DNA from: Martinezella lusitana
GTDB taxonomy: Bacteria; Pseudomonadota; Alphaproteobacteria; Rhizobiales; Rhizobiaceae
Length of the DNA stretch: 64,000 bases
Assembly (NCBI RefSeq): GCF_010668395.1
Contig: NZ_WUEY01000005.1
Location: 372,001 to 436,000 of the forward strand
Direction: 5' to 3'
Part shown: positions 20,932 through 29,150 of the stretch, in pieces
How positions within the stretch are numbered: the first letter of the stretch is position 1
Layout: every line of letters begins with the position of its first letter
Position numbers and translations under genes: made by a program
The notes under the pieces: generated by a model
The model's input: the letters and a program-made list of their open reading frames with translations, nothing else
Databases searched by the model: none
What the model was told of the DNA's origin: nothing

Positions 20932-22494
20932 TCAGGGCCGGAGCGAAACCGGCCCTTTTTCCGTCAGCTCCGTGTAGGCGAGCGTCTGGTCCAGATGCCG
21001 GGCGCGAAGGGAAAGAAGCTTTTCGGCATAGGCAAGCCTGATCGCCGCATAGCCGCCGTCGTCGGCAACGTTGGAAAGCTCCGCCGGATCCTTCGCCAGA
21101 TCGAAGAGCAGCGGTGGCAGACCGGCGCAATGAACATATTTGAAATGTTCGTCGCGAACGACGGCCAGATTGCAGGCATTGGACCTGAGGCCGAAATGCC
21201 GCTCGGGAATACCCTCGGCGATATCCCGGAAATCGAACTCCCAGAAGGCCGCCTCGCGCCAGTTTTCCGGCTCGGAACCGGAGAGGAACGGCAGAAGGCT
21301 CTCGCCATCGACATGGTTTTTCGGGGCAATGCCAATCCGGTCGCACAGACTTGGAAAAATATCCGCCGCACTCGTGAAATGCGCCACCTGCCGGCCATGC
21401 GTGGCAGGCTGGCCGGGATCGCGAATGACGAGCGGGACATGATAGCTGCCGTCGAAGAAGCCGCCCTTGCCGAGCGTCCAGTGATCGCCCATCATCTCGG
21501 CATGGTCCGACGTGAAGACGATCACCGTGTCGTCCCAGGCGCCGGCATCCTTCAACGCCTGCCAGATCCGGCCGAGCTGCGCGTCGACTTCGGCGATCAT
21601 GCCGTAATAGATGGCGCGGATCGCCGAAAAATCCTCCGACGTCCACTCATTGATCGGGCCTTTGCCGCCATACATGAAACCGCCCTTGCCGATCAGCGGC
21701 AGGCCGAAGGCAAGCAGCGGATGCAGCGCCATTTCCGCCGCGCGGTCGGCCGCGCGCGCAAAGGCCGGACCGTCGGCGGCCGAGAACATGCGGTTGTAGG
21801 GTTCCGGCACGGAGAAGGGCGGATGCGGCCGCAGGAAGGATACATGCGCAAACCAGGACTGATCCTGCTCGCCGAGCCAGCGGATGAATTCGCCGGCCAG
21901 AAAAGCCGTCTGCGTCTCGTCCTTGGAATAAGCGGGCGCATTGCTGGAAATCTCGCCCGGCGCAGCACCGACCGGAATGTGAATGTCGCGGCTAACGGCA
22001 TCGGCATGGCCGCGCGAGCGCAGCCAGGATAGCCATTGCTTTTCGTGCTCGGGCAGAAGCTGCCGCGCCGTAAAGCCGGGCAAGACGCCTTCATAGGTCG
22101 TCAGATGCGGGTCGCGGGGATCCCGGCTGCGCGGGTCGGGCGCCGTATCCGTGTAGCCGAACAGCGTCGGATCATAGCCGGCCCGCCGCGCCGCAAGCGC
22201 GGCATTGTCGAAACGCGCATCCAAGGGCGAGCCGTTGCGGCAAACCCGGTGGTTCATCTGGTAGAGGCCGGTATAGAGCGTCGCCCGCGCCGGCGAACAC
22301 GGTGCCGTGCCGGCATAATGCCGCCGAAACAGCACGCCTTCCCGCGCCAGCGCATCGACGTTCGGCGTCTTGACGCACGCGTGTCCGACGGCGGAGAGAC
22401 AATCTCCCCGCCATTGATCGGCCGAGATCAACAGGACGTTCGGGCGCTTGCCCCCAACGCCGGAGGCGCGCTCAATGCTGGTTGGATTTGGCAT
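20932..22494 (-). CDS. Sulfatase/phosphonate monoester hydrolase family enzyme
   Basis: 520 residues of the alkaline-phosphatase superfamily. The motif C-S-P-A-R at residues 66-70 is the sulfatase signature C-x-P-x-R; C66 should be converted to formylglycine, the nucleophile. N-terminal S-A-D-Q (D26) and the later TSDHAEMMGDH segment supply metal ligands. Overall layout, including the final R-F-G-L...KYVHCAGLPPLLFDL region, is closest in my memory to rhizobial phosphonate monoester hydrolases, which also accept sulfate and phosphate diesters. No signal peptide is seen, so it is probably cytoplasmic. Its start overlaps the end of galE by 23 bases, suggesting one transcript. Confidence 0.88.
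   Translation of the reverse strand: MPNPTSIERASGVGGKRPNVLLISADQWRGDCLSAVGHACVKTPNVDALAREGVLFRRHYAGTAPCSPARATLYTGLYQMNHRVCRNGSPLDARFDNAALAARRAGYDPTLFGYTDTAPDPRSRDPRDPHLTTYEGVLPGFTARQLLPEHEKQWLSWLRSRGHADAVSRDIHIPVGAAPGEISSNAPAYSKDETQTAFLAGEFIRWLGEQDQSWFAHVSFLRPHPPFSVPEPYNRMFSAADGPAFARAADRAAEMALHPLLAFGLPLIGKGGFMYGGKGPINEWTSEDFSAIRAIYYGMIAEVDAQLGRIWQALKDAGAWDDTVIVFTSDHAEMMGDHWTLGKGGFFDGSYHVPLVIRDPGQPATHGRQVAHFTSAADIFPSLCDRIGIAPKNHVDGESLLPFLSGSEPENWREAAFWEFDFRDIAEGIPERHFGLRSNACNLAVVRDEHFKYVHCAGLPPLLFDLAKDPAELSNVADDGGYAAIRLAYAEKLLSLRARHLDQTLAYTELTEKGPVSLRP
20935..20960 (+). terminator. Rho-independent terminator of the DUF1993 gene
   Basis: GGGCCGG and CCGGCCC form a stem around a seven-base loop, followed by TTTTT. 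It begins ten bases after the DUF1993 stop codon and is entirely inside the 3' coding end of the convergent sulfatase gene. Confidence 0.8.
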
Positions 22495-23455
22495 GCCAGT
22501 TCCACGCGGATTCGATGATGCGGCTCAGATCGTATTGCGGCGACCAGCCGAGAATATCGCGCGCCTTGTCGTTGTTGGCGACCAGCGTCGTCGAATCGCC
22601 CTCGCGGCGGCCGACATACTCGACCGGGAACGGCCGCTTCGACACGGTTTCGATCGTTCCGAGCAGTTCCTTCACCGTCGTGCCTGTCCCGGTGCCGAGA
22701 TTGAGCGCGACGGATTCGCCGCCATCAAGTAGATATTCGACCGCGCGGACATGGGCGTCGGCGAGATCGAGCACATGGATGTAATCGCGCACGCAGGTGC
22801 CGTCGCGCGTGTCATAATCGCTGCCGAAGACCTTGAAGCCCTGGCGGCGGCCCAGCGCCGCCTCGATCGCCAGCGGAATGGCGTGGGTTTCCGGCGTATG
22901 CCACTCGCCGATACGCCCTTCGAAATCGGCGCCGGCGGCGTTGAAGTAACGCAGCACCACGGAGCGCAGCCCCTTGTACTGGTCGTAATCGGCAAGCGCC
23001 TGTTCGACGATGTATTTCGTGCGGCCGTAGGGGTTGATCGGCACCTGCTGATGGCTCTCGTCGAGCGGCACGCTCTGCGGCAAACCATAGGTCGCGCAGG
23101 TGGAGGAAAAGACGAAAGCCTTCACGCCGGCCGCCTGGGCAGCCGAAAGCAGGGTCAGCGTGCCGATGACGTTGTTTTCATAGAATGAGACGGGATCCTT
23201 GACCGACTCGCCGACCTCGATCAGCGCGGCGAAATGCAGGATGGCGGCAGGCTTGTGCTTGGCCAGCACCTCGTCGAGGCGTGCCCGATCGCGGATATCG
23301 CCTTCCTCCGCCGGACCCCATTTGACGAACTCACGATGGCCGTTGGAGAAATTGTCGTAGACGACGGGCTGAAACCCCTTGTTCGCCAGATCCAGACATG
23401 TGTGCGAACCGATATAGCCGGCTCCGCCTACCACAAGCACCGTTTCTCCTGCCAT
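22472..23455 (-). CDS. galE: UDP-glucose 4-epimerase
   Basis: 327 residues, a standard-length GalE of the short-chain dehydrogenase/reductase family that interconverts UDP-glucose and UDP-galactose (called exoB in some rhizobia). It shows the NAD-binding G-G-A-G-Y-I-G-S-H near residue 10, the catalytic Y-x-x-x-K (Y-G-R-T-K, about residue 147) and the Y-F-N-A-A-G segment. ATG 23455 is chosen from an AAGGGG box; a GTG two codons earlier is possible. A second, more divergent galE is at 30600. Confidence 0.94.
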   Translation of the reverse strand: MAGETVLVVGGAGYIGSHTCLDLANKGFQPVVYDNFSNGHREFVKWGPAEEGDIRDRARLDEVLAKHKPAAILHFAALIEVGESVKDPVSFYENNVIGTLTLLSAAQAAGVKAFVFSSTCATYGLPQSVPLDESHQQVPINPYGRTKYIVEQALADYDQYKGLRSVVLRYFNAAGADFEGRIGEWHTPETHAIPLAIEAALGRRQGFKVFGSDYDTRDGTCVRDYIHVLDLADAHVRAVEYLLDGGESVALNLGTGTGTTVKELLGTIETVSKRPFPVEYVGRREGDSTTLVANNDKARDILGWSPQYDLSRIIESAWNWHAKSNQH

Positions 23456-23604
23456 GACCACCCCTTCTCAACCCTGAAATTTGACGCCCGGACGCCTCGG
23501 ACCAGGCTCGATCCGACGCGTACACTTAGAGAGCTGTAGCCGACTTGCAAGGCTGGAGAAAGGAGCAAGATTGGCAGTATCGGCAATGGACGGAGAGGAA
23601 GAAG

Positions 23605-24288
23605 CTAAGCCGGCTTTGCCTCTGCCTTGGCGGCATGCATCAGAATTCCGGCGAGCGCGAGAACCGGCGGCAGAAGGAAACAGGCCATGCCGACGAACAG
23701 GAAAAGCGCGGCAGCCACGCCGCAGCCCAGGGCAAAGCCGCCGACGGCGGCCCCCATGCGGGCAAGCCGCGTCTTCATCGCAGCTTTCTCCTCGGGCTTG
23801 GCGCCGCGCAGCAAGTCGGCGATATCGATCATGATCTGCGTCGTCGTTCCCGTCATCATCGTCGTCGGTGGCGTCGAACCGAGATGAATGCGATGCGCCG
23901 TCGTCTGGATGGCCATTGCGGCAATCAGCGTCATGCCGGTCAGGATCGCCTGCCAGCCGTCGCCGTCGGCGAAAGGGCCGAAGAGCAAGGCCAGGATCGC
24001 CGCAACGACGAGCAGCACGAATTTCAGTGTCAGGATGATCTGCAGCGTCGGCAGATTGCGCCGCGTCAGATCGCCGCCGAGAAGGCGGGCGAAAATGACG
24101 ACGACGCAGAAAACCGGCAGTGCCAGAAGCTTGGCGACGGCGCCCGAGGTGCCCAGCGCCAACGCTGCGCCGAGCGTCACGAAATTGCCGGTGACATGCG
24201 CCGTGAACAGGCCATGCAGGGCGAGAAACCCGGCGGTATCCACATAGCCGCCATTGATGCTCAGAAGGGTGGGCAGGCTCGGCTTCAT
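23605..24288 (-). CDS. YoaK/DUF1275 family membrane protein
   Basis: 227 residues with about six hydrophobic helices and the early motif S-x-x-G-G-Y-V-D-T-A-G-F followed by A-H-V-T-G-N, diagnostic of the DUF1275 (YoaK) family of inner-membrane proteins with no settled function. ATG 24288 has GAGGA just upstream; a GTG at 24303 would add five residues. It is single and separated from galE by a short gap. Confidence 0.88.
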   Translation of the reverse strand: MKPSLPTLLSINGGYVDTAGFLALHGLFTAHVTGNFVTLGAALALGTSGAVAKLLALPVFCVVVIFARLLGGDLTRRNLPTLQIILTLKFVLLVVAAILALLFGPFADGDGWQAILTGMTLIAAMAIQTTAHRIHLGSTPPTTMMTGTTTQIMIDIADLLRGAKPEEKAAMKTRLARMGAAVGGFALGCGVAAALFLFVGMACFLLPPVLALAGILMHAAKAEAKPA

Positions 24289-24496
24289 CGGTTCCTCGCT
24301 CACGTCTATCGTCTCCGACCTTATCGCGCAGAACGGCCGTCGATGTCGAGATGTTTGCGCGGCCGCGGGGCGAAACGCCGTTACTCCAGTCGGCCGAGGG
24401 ACCGGCGCGTATCTCAGACCCAGGTTGTATCCTCTTGCTTAACGGAGTTGTGTTTTGCTAGCTCTCTGTTCGGTGGATGTTGGGGAGTGTCGGTTC

Positions 24497-25654
24497 ATGA
24501 TTCTCGCGGATTTCTCGCATCTTGCGCGTCGCGTCGGGCACCTCTGTCGGCTCGCGGCCGCGGCGGGACTGGCGCTTGGCGCATTGACGGCGGCGGCGTT
24601 GGCCCAAGTGCCGGGAGCGCCGATGCAATTCATGCTCGTCCATGCCGACCCCGGCGGCGGGAACTGCCGGCCCGAGGGCTGCATGGACTGGATCGCGGCC
24701 GAAGGCATGATCGATGCGAGGTCGCCGGGAGACCTGCGCAAGCTTCTGGCCAGCATCGGCAACAGGAAACTGCCCGTGATCGTGAATTCGCGGGGCGGAA
24801 ACGTCGCGGCTGCAATGGAAATGGGTGAGATCATCCGGAAACGCGGCCTGTCCGTCGCCGTGGGCGGCACCAGGCTGCGGTCCTGTCCAAGCGGCCAGCC
24901 GCTCTGCGGCGAAGGCTGGCGCGCCGGCGCGAAAGGCGTAGCCTATTCCGCCGGCACCGAATGTCTCTCGGCCTGCCCTTTCATACTGGCAGGCGGGGTC
25001 AGGCGCGTCATCAGCCCCTTCGGCATCGTCGGGGTGCATCAGGTCAGGACCACCTACGATCAGGAGCGGATACTCTACCGGATGAAATATCAGGTCGTTA
25101 ACGGCCGGAAGCACATCATCAGCCGCCAGGAAATCAGCCGCAATTTCGTCGGGCTTTACGACAGTACGAAGCTGTCGAAATCGCTGCGATCGAAGATCCT
25201 TGCCTATTTCAAGGAAATGGGCATCGATCGGTCGATCCTGGACATGGCGATGAGCGCCGCACCAAGCTCGATACGGCTCATTCCGAGGGACGAGGCGACA
25301 AAGATCGGGCTGATGACCGACCAGGCCACCACCGACGACCTCATAGATGCCGGAGCCTGCGCGGTCGGCCAGCCGTTCTCGGCCTGCGTCGCGCCCGTAT
25401 CCGCCGACGCAACGGCTCTTCTTGCCAATCCGCCCTTTGCGGACTGGCAAACAAGCCCCGTGCAGGATTTCCTGCCGTCTTTTGCAACGCCGAACACCAG
25501 CCAGACCCCGCAAAGCGGCAACTGCGTCCGGCAACAGGCGAATTATTCGCCCCACTGGGATTCAAGCCCGGCGATCTCCTCGGATATTTCCGTGATGCGT
25601 TGCCGGAGCTCCGCCTCGGTGCCGTCGTCCACCTCGCCGTCGCCGAAACAATAG
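24497..25654 (+). CDS. Secreted ClpP-fold protein (COG3904-like)
   Basis: 385 residues. An N-terminal signal sequence (hydrophobic about 15-37, cleavage near A-L-A-Q) is followed by a ClpP/crotonase-like domain: N-S-R-G-G-N near residue 98 resembles the oxyanion-forming Gly loop, and E-C-L-S-A-C-P-F near 157 carries the candidate nucleophile Ser. Such periplasmic proteins are conserved in rhizobia but without defined substrates. ATG 24497 has GGGGAG nine bases upstream. The last 37 codons are antisense to the small gene ending at 25543, and that tail is Ser/Pro-rich and unlike the rest. Confidence 0.75.
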   Translation: MILADFSHLARRVGHLCRLAAAAGLALGALTAAALAQVPGAPMQFMLVHADPGGGNCRPEGCMDWIAAEGMIDARSPGDLRKLLASIGNRKLPVIVNSRGGNVAAAMEMGEIIRKRGLSVAVGGTRLRSCPSGQPLCGEGWRAGAKGVAYSAGTECLSACPFILAGGVRRVISPFGIVGVHQVRTTYDQERILYRMKYQVVNGRKHIISRQEISRNFVGLYDSTKLSKSLRSKILAYFKEMGIDRSILDMAMSAAPSSIRLIPRDEATKIGLMTDQATTDDLIDAGACAVGQPFSACVAPVSADATALLANPPFADWQTSPVQDFLPSFATPNTSQTPQSGNCVRQQANYSPHWDSSPAISSDISVMRCRSSASVPSSTSPSPKQ

Positions 25655-25731
25655 CGGGCCCTATGCAGCTCGAGCTTGGCCTCGAGCTCCTCGCGCTTAG
25701 TGCGCAGATGTTTGAGATAGCTGTTTCGCAT
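25543..25731 (-). CDS. Small coiled-coil protein, 62 aa
   Basis: A charged, heptad-like protein (about residues 8-25 and 38-58) with no signal or membrane segment; it resembles the small conserved cytoplasmic coiled-coil proteins common in rhizobia but I cannot name a family. The ATG at 25731 lacks a strong RBS. Its 3' end overlaps the end of the convergent ClpP-fold gene by 112 bases. Confidence 0.6.
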   Translation of the reverse strand: MRNSYLKHLRTKREELEAKLELHRARYCFGDGEVDDGTEAELRQRITEISEEIAGLESQWGE

Positions 25732-25991
25732 TGCGAACCACGCTTTCGAATAGAATGAGTCTCACCTCATAAATAGGTTTGGCAGCGGAAAGTTTCGATA
25801 GGCACCCTACCCATCCGTTCGAGATTGCCGCCATGAACTGCGGCAATGCCCCTAGTTCATACCTGTTGCAAAGACATCGACCGGTCATCACATTGATGCG
25901 ACCGGCACCTGAAATGATCCCGAACGCGAATATTGGCGCTGACACGCGCCGCGGATTCGGGCTAATTCAGGTGGATTGTTCGAGGTAGATT

Positions 25992-27278
25992 GTGTTGAAC
26001 GAAAAAATTGCCGTCATCGGCCTGGGTTATGTGGGCCTGCCAGTCGCGATCGCACTTGCCGAAAAATTCCATGATGTGATCGGTTTCGACATCAAGTCCT
26101 CCCGCGTCGCCGCGCTGAAGGCGGGCGAGGACGACACTCGCGAAGTGTCCGCCGAGCGCCTGAAATCGAGCGGCCTGCGCGTCAGCAGCGAGATCGAGGA
26201 CCTGCGGGACCGCGACATCTTCATCGTTGCCGTGCCGACGCCGATCGACCGGAACCGCCAGCCGGATCTGCGGCCGATGATTTCGGCCTCGCGCACGGTC
26301 GGCAAGGTTCTGCGCAAGGGCTCGATCGTCGTTTATGAATCGACCGTCTATCCCGGCGTCACCGAAGAGGTCTGCGGCCCCGTACTGGCCGAGGTTTCCG
26401 GTCTGCGGCAGGGCAAGGATTTCCATGTCGGCTATTCGCCGGAGCGCATCAACCCCGGCGACAAGGAACACACCTTCGAGCGCATCGTGAAAGTCGTCGC
26501 CGGCGACGACGAGGAAACGCTGGAGAGGATCGCCGCCATCTATGGCGCGGTCGTGCGGGCCGGCATCCATCGCGCCCCCAGCATCAAGGTCGCCGAGGCC
26601 GCGAAGGTGATCGAAAACACCCAGCGCGACGTCAATATCGCCCTGATGAACGAGCTTTCGATCATTTTCGAGAAGATGGACATCCGCACGGCCGATGTGC
26701 TGCAGGCGGCGCGGACGAAATGGAACTTCCTGCCCTTCACCCCCGGCCTGGTGGGTGGCCACTGCATCGGCGTCGATCCCTATTATCTCACAGCCAAGGC
26801 CGAAGAGCTCGGCTACCACCCGGAAGTCATCCTTTCCGGCCGCCGCATCAACGACGGCATGGGCGCCTTCATCGCCCAGAAGCTCATCAAGATGCTGGTC
26901 TCGGCGAAGAAGCCGATCAATGGCGCCCGCATCGGCATCTTCGGCCTGACCTTCAAGGAAAACGTGCCCGACCTGCGCAACAGCCGCGTGCCCGATATCA
27001 TTCGCGAGCTGCATCAGTTCGGCCTGGAGCCGCTGGTGCACGACCCGATGGCCAGCCATCAGGAGGCCGAAGAGGAATACGGCATCCGCCTGGTCGAACT
27101 GAAGGATTTCGGCAAGCTCGACGCGCTCGTCCTCGCCGTTCCCCACAAGTCCTATCTGGCCGATGGCGCTGCCGAGGTCCTCGATCTGCTCAGCGAAAGC
27201 GGTGTGGTGGTCGACGTGAAGGCAGCCATCGATCGAACCAATCCCCGGCTGGAGGGCTATTCCGTCTGGAGCCTATAA
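25992..27278 (+). CDS. UDP-sugar 6-dehydrogenase (TviB/WbpO type)
   Basis: 428 residues, the length of nucleotide-sugar dehydrogenases that make UDP-hexosaminuronic acids from UDP-GlcNAc or UDP-GalNAc. It shows the NAD motif I-G-L-G-Y-V-G-L-P (residues 8-16), the catalytic Cys in G-G-H-C-I-G-V-D-P (about 258) and a central Lys/Glu segment (KVAEAAKVIENTQRDVN). GTG 25992 is preferred, with AGG six bases upstream; the following TTG would remove one residue. It begins the polysaccharide region, and its product would be a uronic-acid building block. Confidence 0.93.
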   Translation: MLNEKIAVIGLGYVGLPVAIALAEKFHDVIGFDIKSSRVAALKAGEDDTREVSAERLKSSGLRVSSEIEDLRDRDIFIVAVPTPIDRNRQPDLRPMISASRTVGKVLRKGSIVVYESTVYPGVTEEVCGPVLAEVSGLRQGKDFHVGYSPERINPGDKEHTFERIVKVVAGDDEETLERIAAIYGAVVRAGIHRAPSIKVAEAAKVIENTQRDVNIALMNELSIIFEKMDIRTADVLQAARTKWNFLPFTPGLVGGHCIGVDPYYLTAKAEELGYHPEVILSGRRINDGMGAFIAQKLIKMLVSAKKPINGARIGIFGLTFKENVPDLRNSRVPDIIRELHQFGLEPLVHDPMASHQEAEEEYGIRLVELKDFGKLDALVLAVPHKSYLADGAAEVLDLLSESGVVVDVKAAIDRTNPRLEGYSVWSL

Positions 27279-27293
27279 GGCTTGCACTCCGGC

Positions 27294-28229
27294 TCAGTGC
27301 GCCTTCGCTCCGGCATCGGCGGCCGTCACCGCCAGTCCCTCGTCGACTGAAAAAGGCGGCGACCAGCCCGTGATCGCCGTGGTTTCGCCGATATCGACCT
27401 GAAGCGAGCCAAGGAGCCGTTGCGCGGCGGCACGACGCCCAAAAAGTGCGGCCAGCCCTTCCAGCAGCACCGGCGGCACTGGCAGCATCAAGGCCTTGCG
27501 CCCCGACGCCAAGGATAGTTTGGCGATCAGCTGGCCGATGGAAAGATCTTCGCCGTCGCTGACCAGAAACACCCGATGCCCCACGGACGGATGGCTGGCA
27601 CAGAGCAGCATGAAGTCGACGAGATTGCCGACGAAGACGAGCGACCTGCGGTTTCGAGCCATGCCGAACGGCCACGGAAACGGCCGGCCCGCCCATGCCA
27701 TCAGGCTTGCGAAATTCGCCTTCACGCCGGGGCCGTAGACCAGCGGCGGCCGGATGACGACCACCTCCATGCCGGTTTCCGCGCCGATGGCGAGCAAAGC
27801 CTCCTCGGCCTCCAGCTTCGAGCGGCCATAGGCATCCTCGGGATGCGGCGCATCGGAAGCCCTGAACGGCTTTCCCGCCGCCGTCTCCTCGCCATTGACC
27901 TTGATCGAGCTCAGGAAGATGAACCGCCTGACGCCGGCGCTGGCGGCCTGTCGCGCCAGATTGGCCGTCGCGTCGACATTGACGGCGCGAAATGCGGCCA
28001 GCGGATCGGCGGCGCTTTCGTTCATGACATGGACGCGGGCCGCCAGATGCATGACGACATCGACACCGGCAAGCGCCTCGGACCAATCCGTATCGCCGTC
28101 GATCGCCCCGATGGCGACGAAGCCCGGAGCGGACGCGCGGCTGACCGGCCGATAGTCCGTTTTCCGGCGGGAAAGCTCGGCACACAATGCCTGTCCGACG
28201 AAACCCGTCGCACCCGTCACCAGGATCAT
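27294..28229 (-). CDS. NAD-dependent sugar epimerase/4-reductase
   Basis: 311 residues, extended SDR fold: G-A-T-G-F-V-G near residue 7 and Y-G-R-S-K near residue 137. It is divergent from a sugar-phosphate transferase gene. In several Gram-negative O-antigen clusters this pair makes and transfers a 2-acetamido-2,6-dideoxyhexose: the SDR reduces the 4-keto intermediate to UDP-QuiNAc or UDP-FucNAc, as for R. etli WreQ. A UDP-GlcNAc 4-epimerase is the alternative. ATG 28229 is preceded by GGTGG; the frame is open upstream but lacks similarity. Confidence 0.8.
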   Translation of the reverse strand: MILVTGATGFVGQALCAELSRRKTDYRPVSRASAPGFVAIGAIDGDTDWSEALAGVDVVMHLAARVHVMNESAADPLAAFRAVNVDATANLARQAASAGVRRFIFLSSIKVNGEETAAGKPFRASDAPHPEDAYGRSKLEAEEALLAIGAETGMEVVVIRPPLVYGPGVKANFASLMAWAGRPFPWPFGMARNRRSLVFVGNLVDFMLLCASHPSVGHRVFLVSDGEDLSIGQLIAKLSLASGRKALMLPVPPVLLEGLAALFGRRAAAQRLLGSLQVDIGETTAITGWSPPFSVDEGLAVTAADAGAKAH

Positions 28230-28417
28230 GCGTCCACCCGCCTCCGCTCTTTCGTGTCCATCATCGTCGCAGACATGCTTTGCACGGGATATCACCCCGG
28301 AACAAGGCCGGGGAATCTTGGTGGGGGCAGTTGTGCTTAAATTCGCGATATGAGATGCACTGAGCAACGACGCCCTTCATCGCCGCCCGACCGCTGACGA
28401 TGCAACGACAAGAGACG

Positions 28418-28993
28418 ATGTTCTATACGATCGCCAAGCGCCTTTTCGATTTCCTCGCCGCTCTTGCCGCGGCCATCGTCTTTTTCATTCCGTTCCTGAT
28501 CGTCGCCATTGCCGTGCGGCTGACCTCGCGAGGCCCGATCCTCTATTGGTCCGATCGGGTCGGCCGGAAAAACAGCATCTTCCGCATGCCGAAATTTCGC
28601 AGCATGCGCACCGATACCCCCGCCGTCGCGACGCATCTCCTGAAGGACCCCAGGATCTACCTGACGCCGATCGGCTCCTTCCTGCGCAAATCGAGCCTTG
28701 ACGAGCTGCCGCAGCTTTGGTGCATCCTGAAGGGCGAGATGAGCATCGTCGGCCCGCGCCCTGCTCTTTTCAACCAGCACGACCTCATCGCCCTGCGCAC
28801 GGAACGCGGCGTCGACGCGCTTCTGCCCGGCCTGACGGGCTGGGCCCAGGTCAACGGCCGCGACGAACTGCCGATCCCGCAGAAGGTGGCGCTGGACGAG
28901 GACTATCTGCGCCGGCGCTCCTTTCTCTTCGATCTCAAGATCATCCTCCTGACCGCGTTGAAAGTGGTTCGACGCGACGGAGTTGCCCATTAG
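28418..28993 (+). CDS. Initiating sugar-phosphate transferase (bacterial sugar transferase family)
   Basis: 191 residues with one N-terminal membrane helix (about 8-35) followed by the PF02397 domain: K-F-R-S-M-R near residue 59, S-L-D-E-L-P-Q near 93 and G-P-R-P near 112. It transfers hexosamine- or hexose-1-phosphate from a UDP-sugar to undecaprenyl phosphate, the first step of O-antigen or exopolysaccharide assembly (compare PglC, WreU). It is a short form lacking the four-helix N-terminal domain of WbaP. ATG 28418 has AAGAG nearby; ATG 28400 would add six residues. Confidence 0.9.
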   Translation: MFYTIAKRLFDFLAALAAAIVFFIPFLIVAIAVRLTSRGPILYWSDRVGRKNSIFRMPKFRSMRTDTPAVATHLLKDPRIYLTPIGSFLRKSSLDELPQLWCILKGEMSIVGPRPALFNQHDLIALRTERGVDALLPGLTGWAQVNGRDELPIPQKVALDEDYLRRRSFLFDLKIILLTALKVVRRDGVAH

Positions 28994-29150
28994 CAAGCAT
29001 CCGGCAAAATCGACATCGCCGATATGCCGGCATGGGAAAAATGCCGCATTCCTGCCCCTTTGCGACAATAGGGGCCGTCGTGGGGGCCAGGAATGCCGGA
29101 AATAAACCGACTATGGACGAAGGCGGACGACGACATTGGACGACTCGCGC

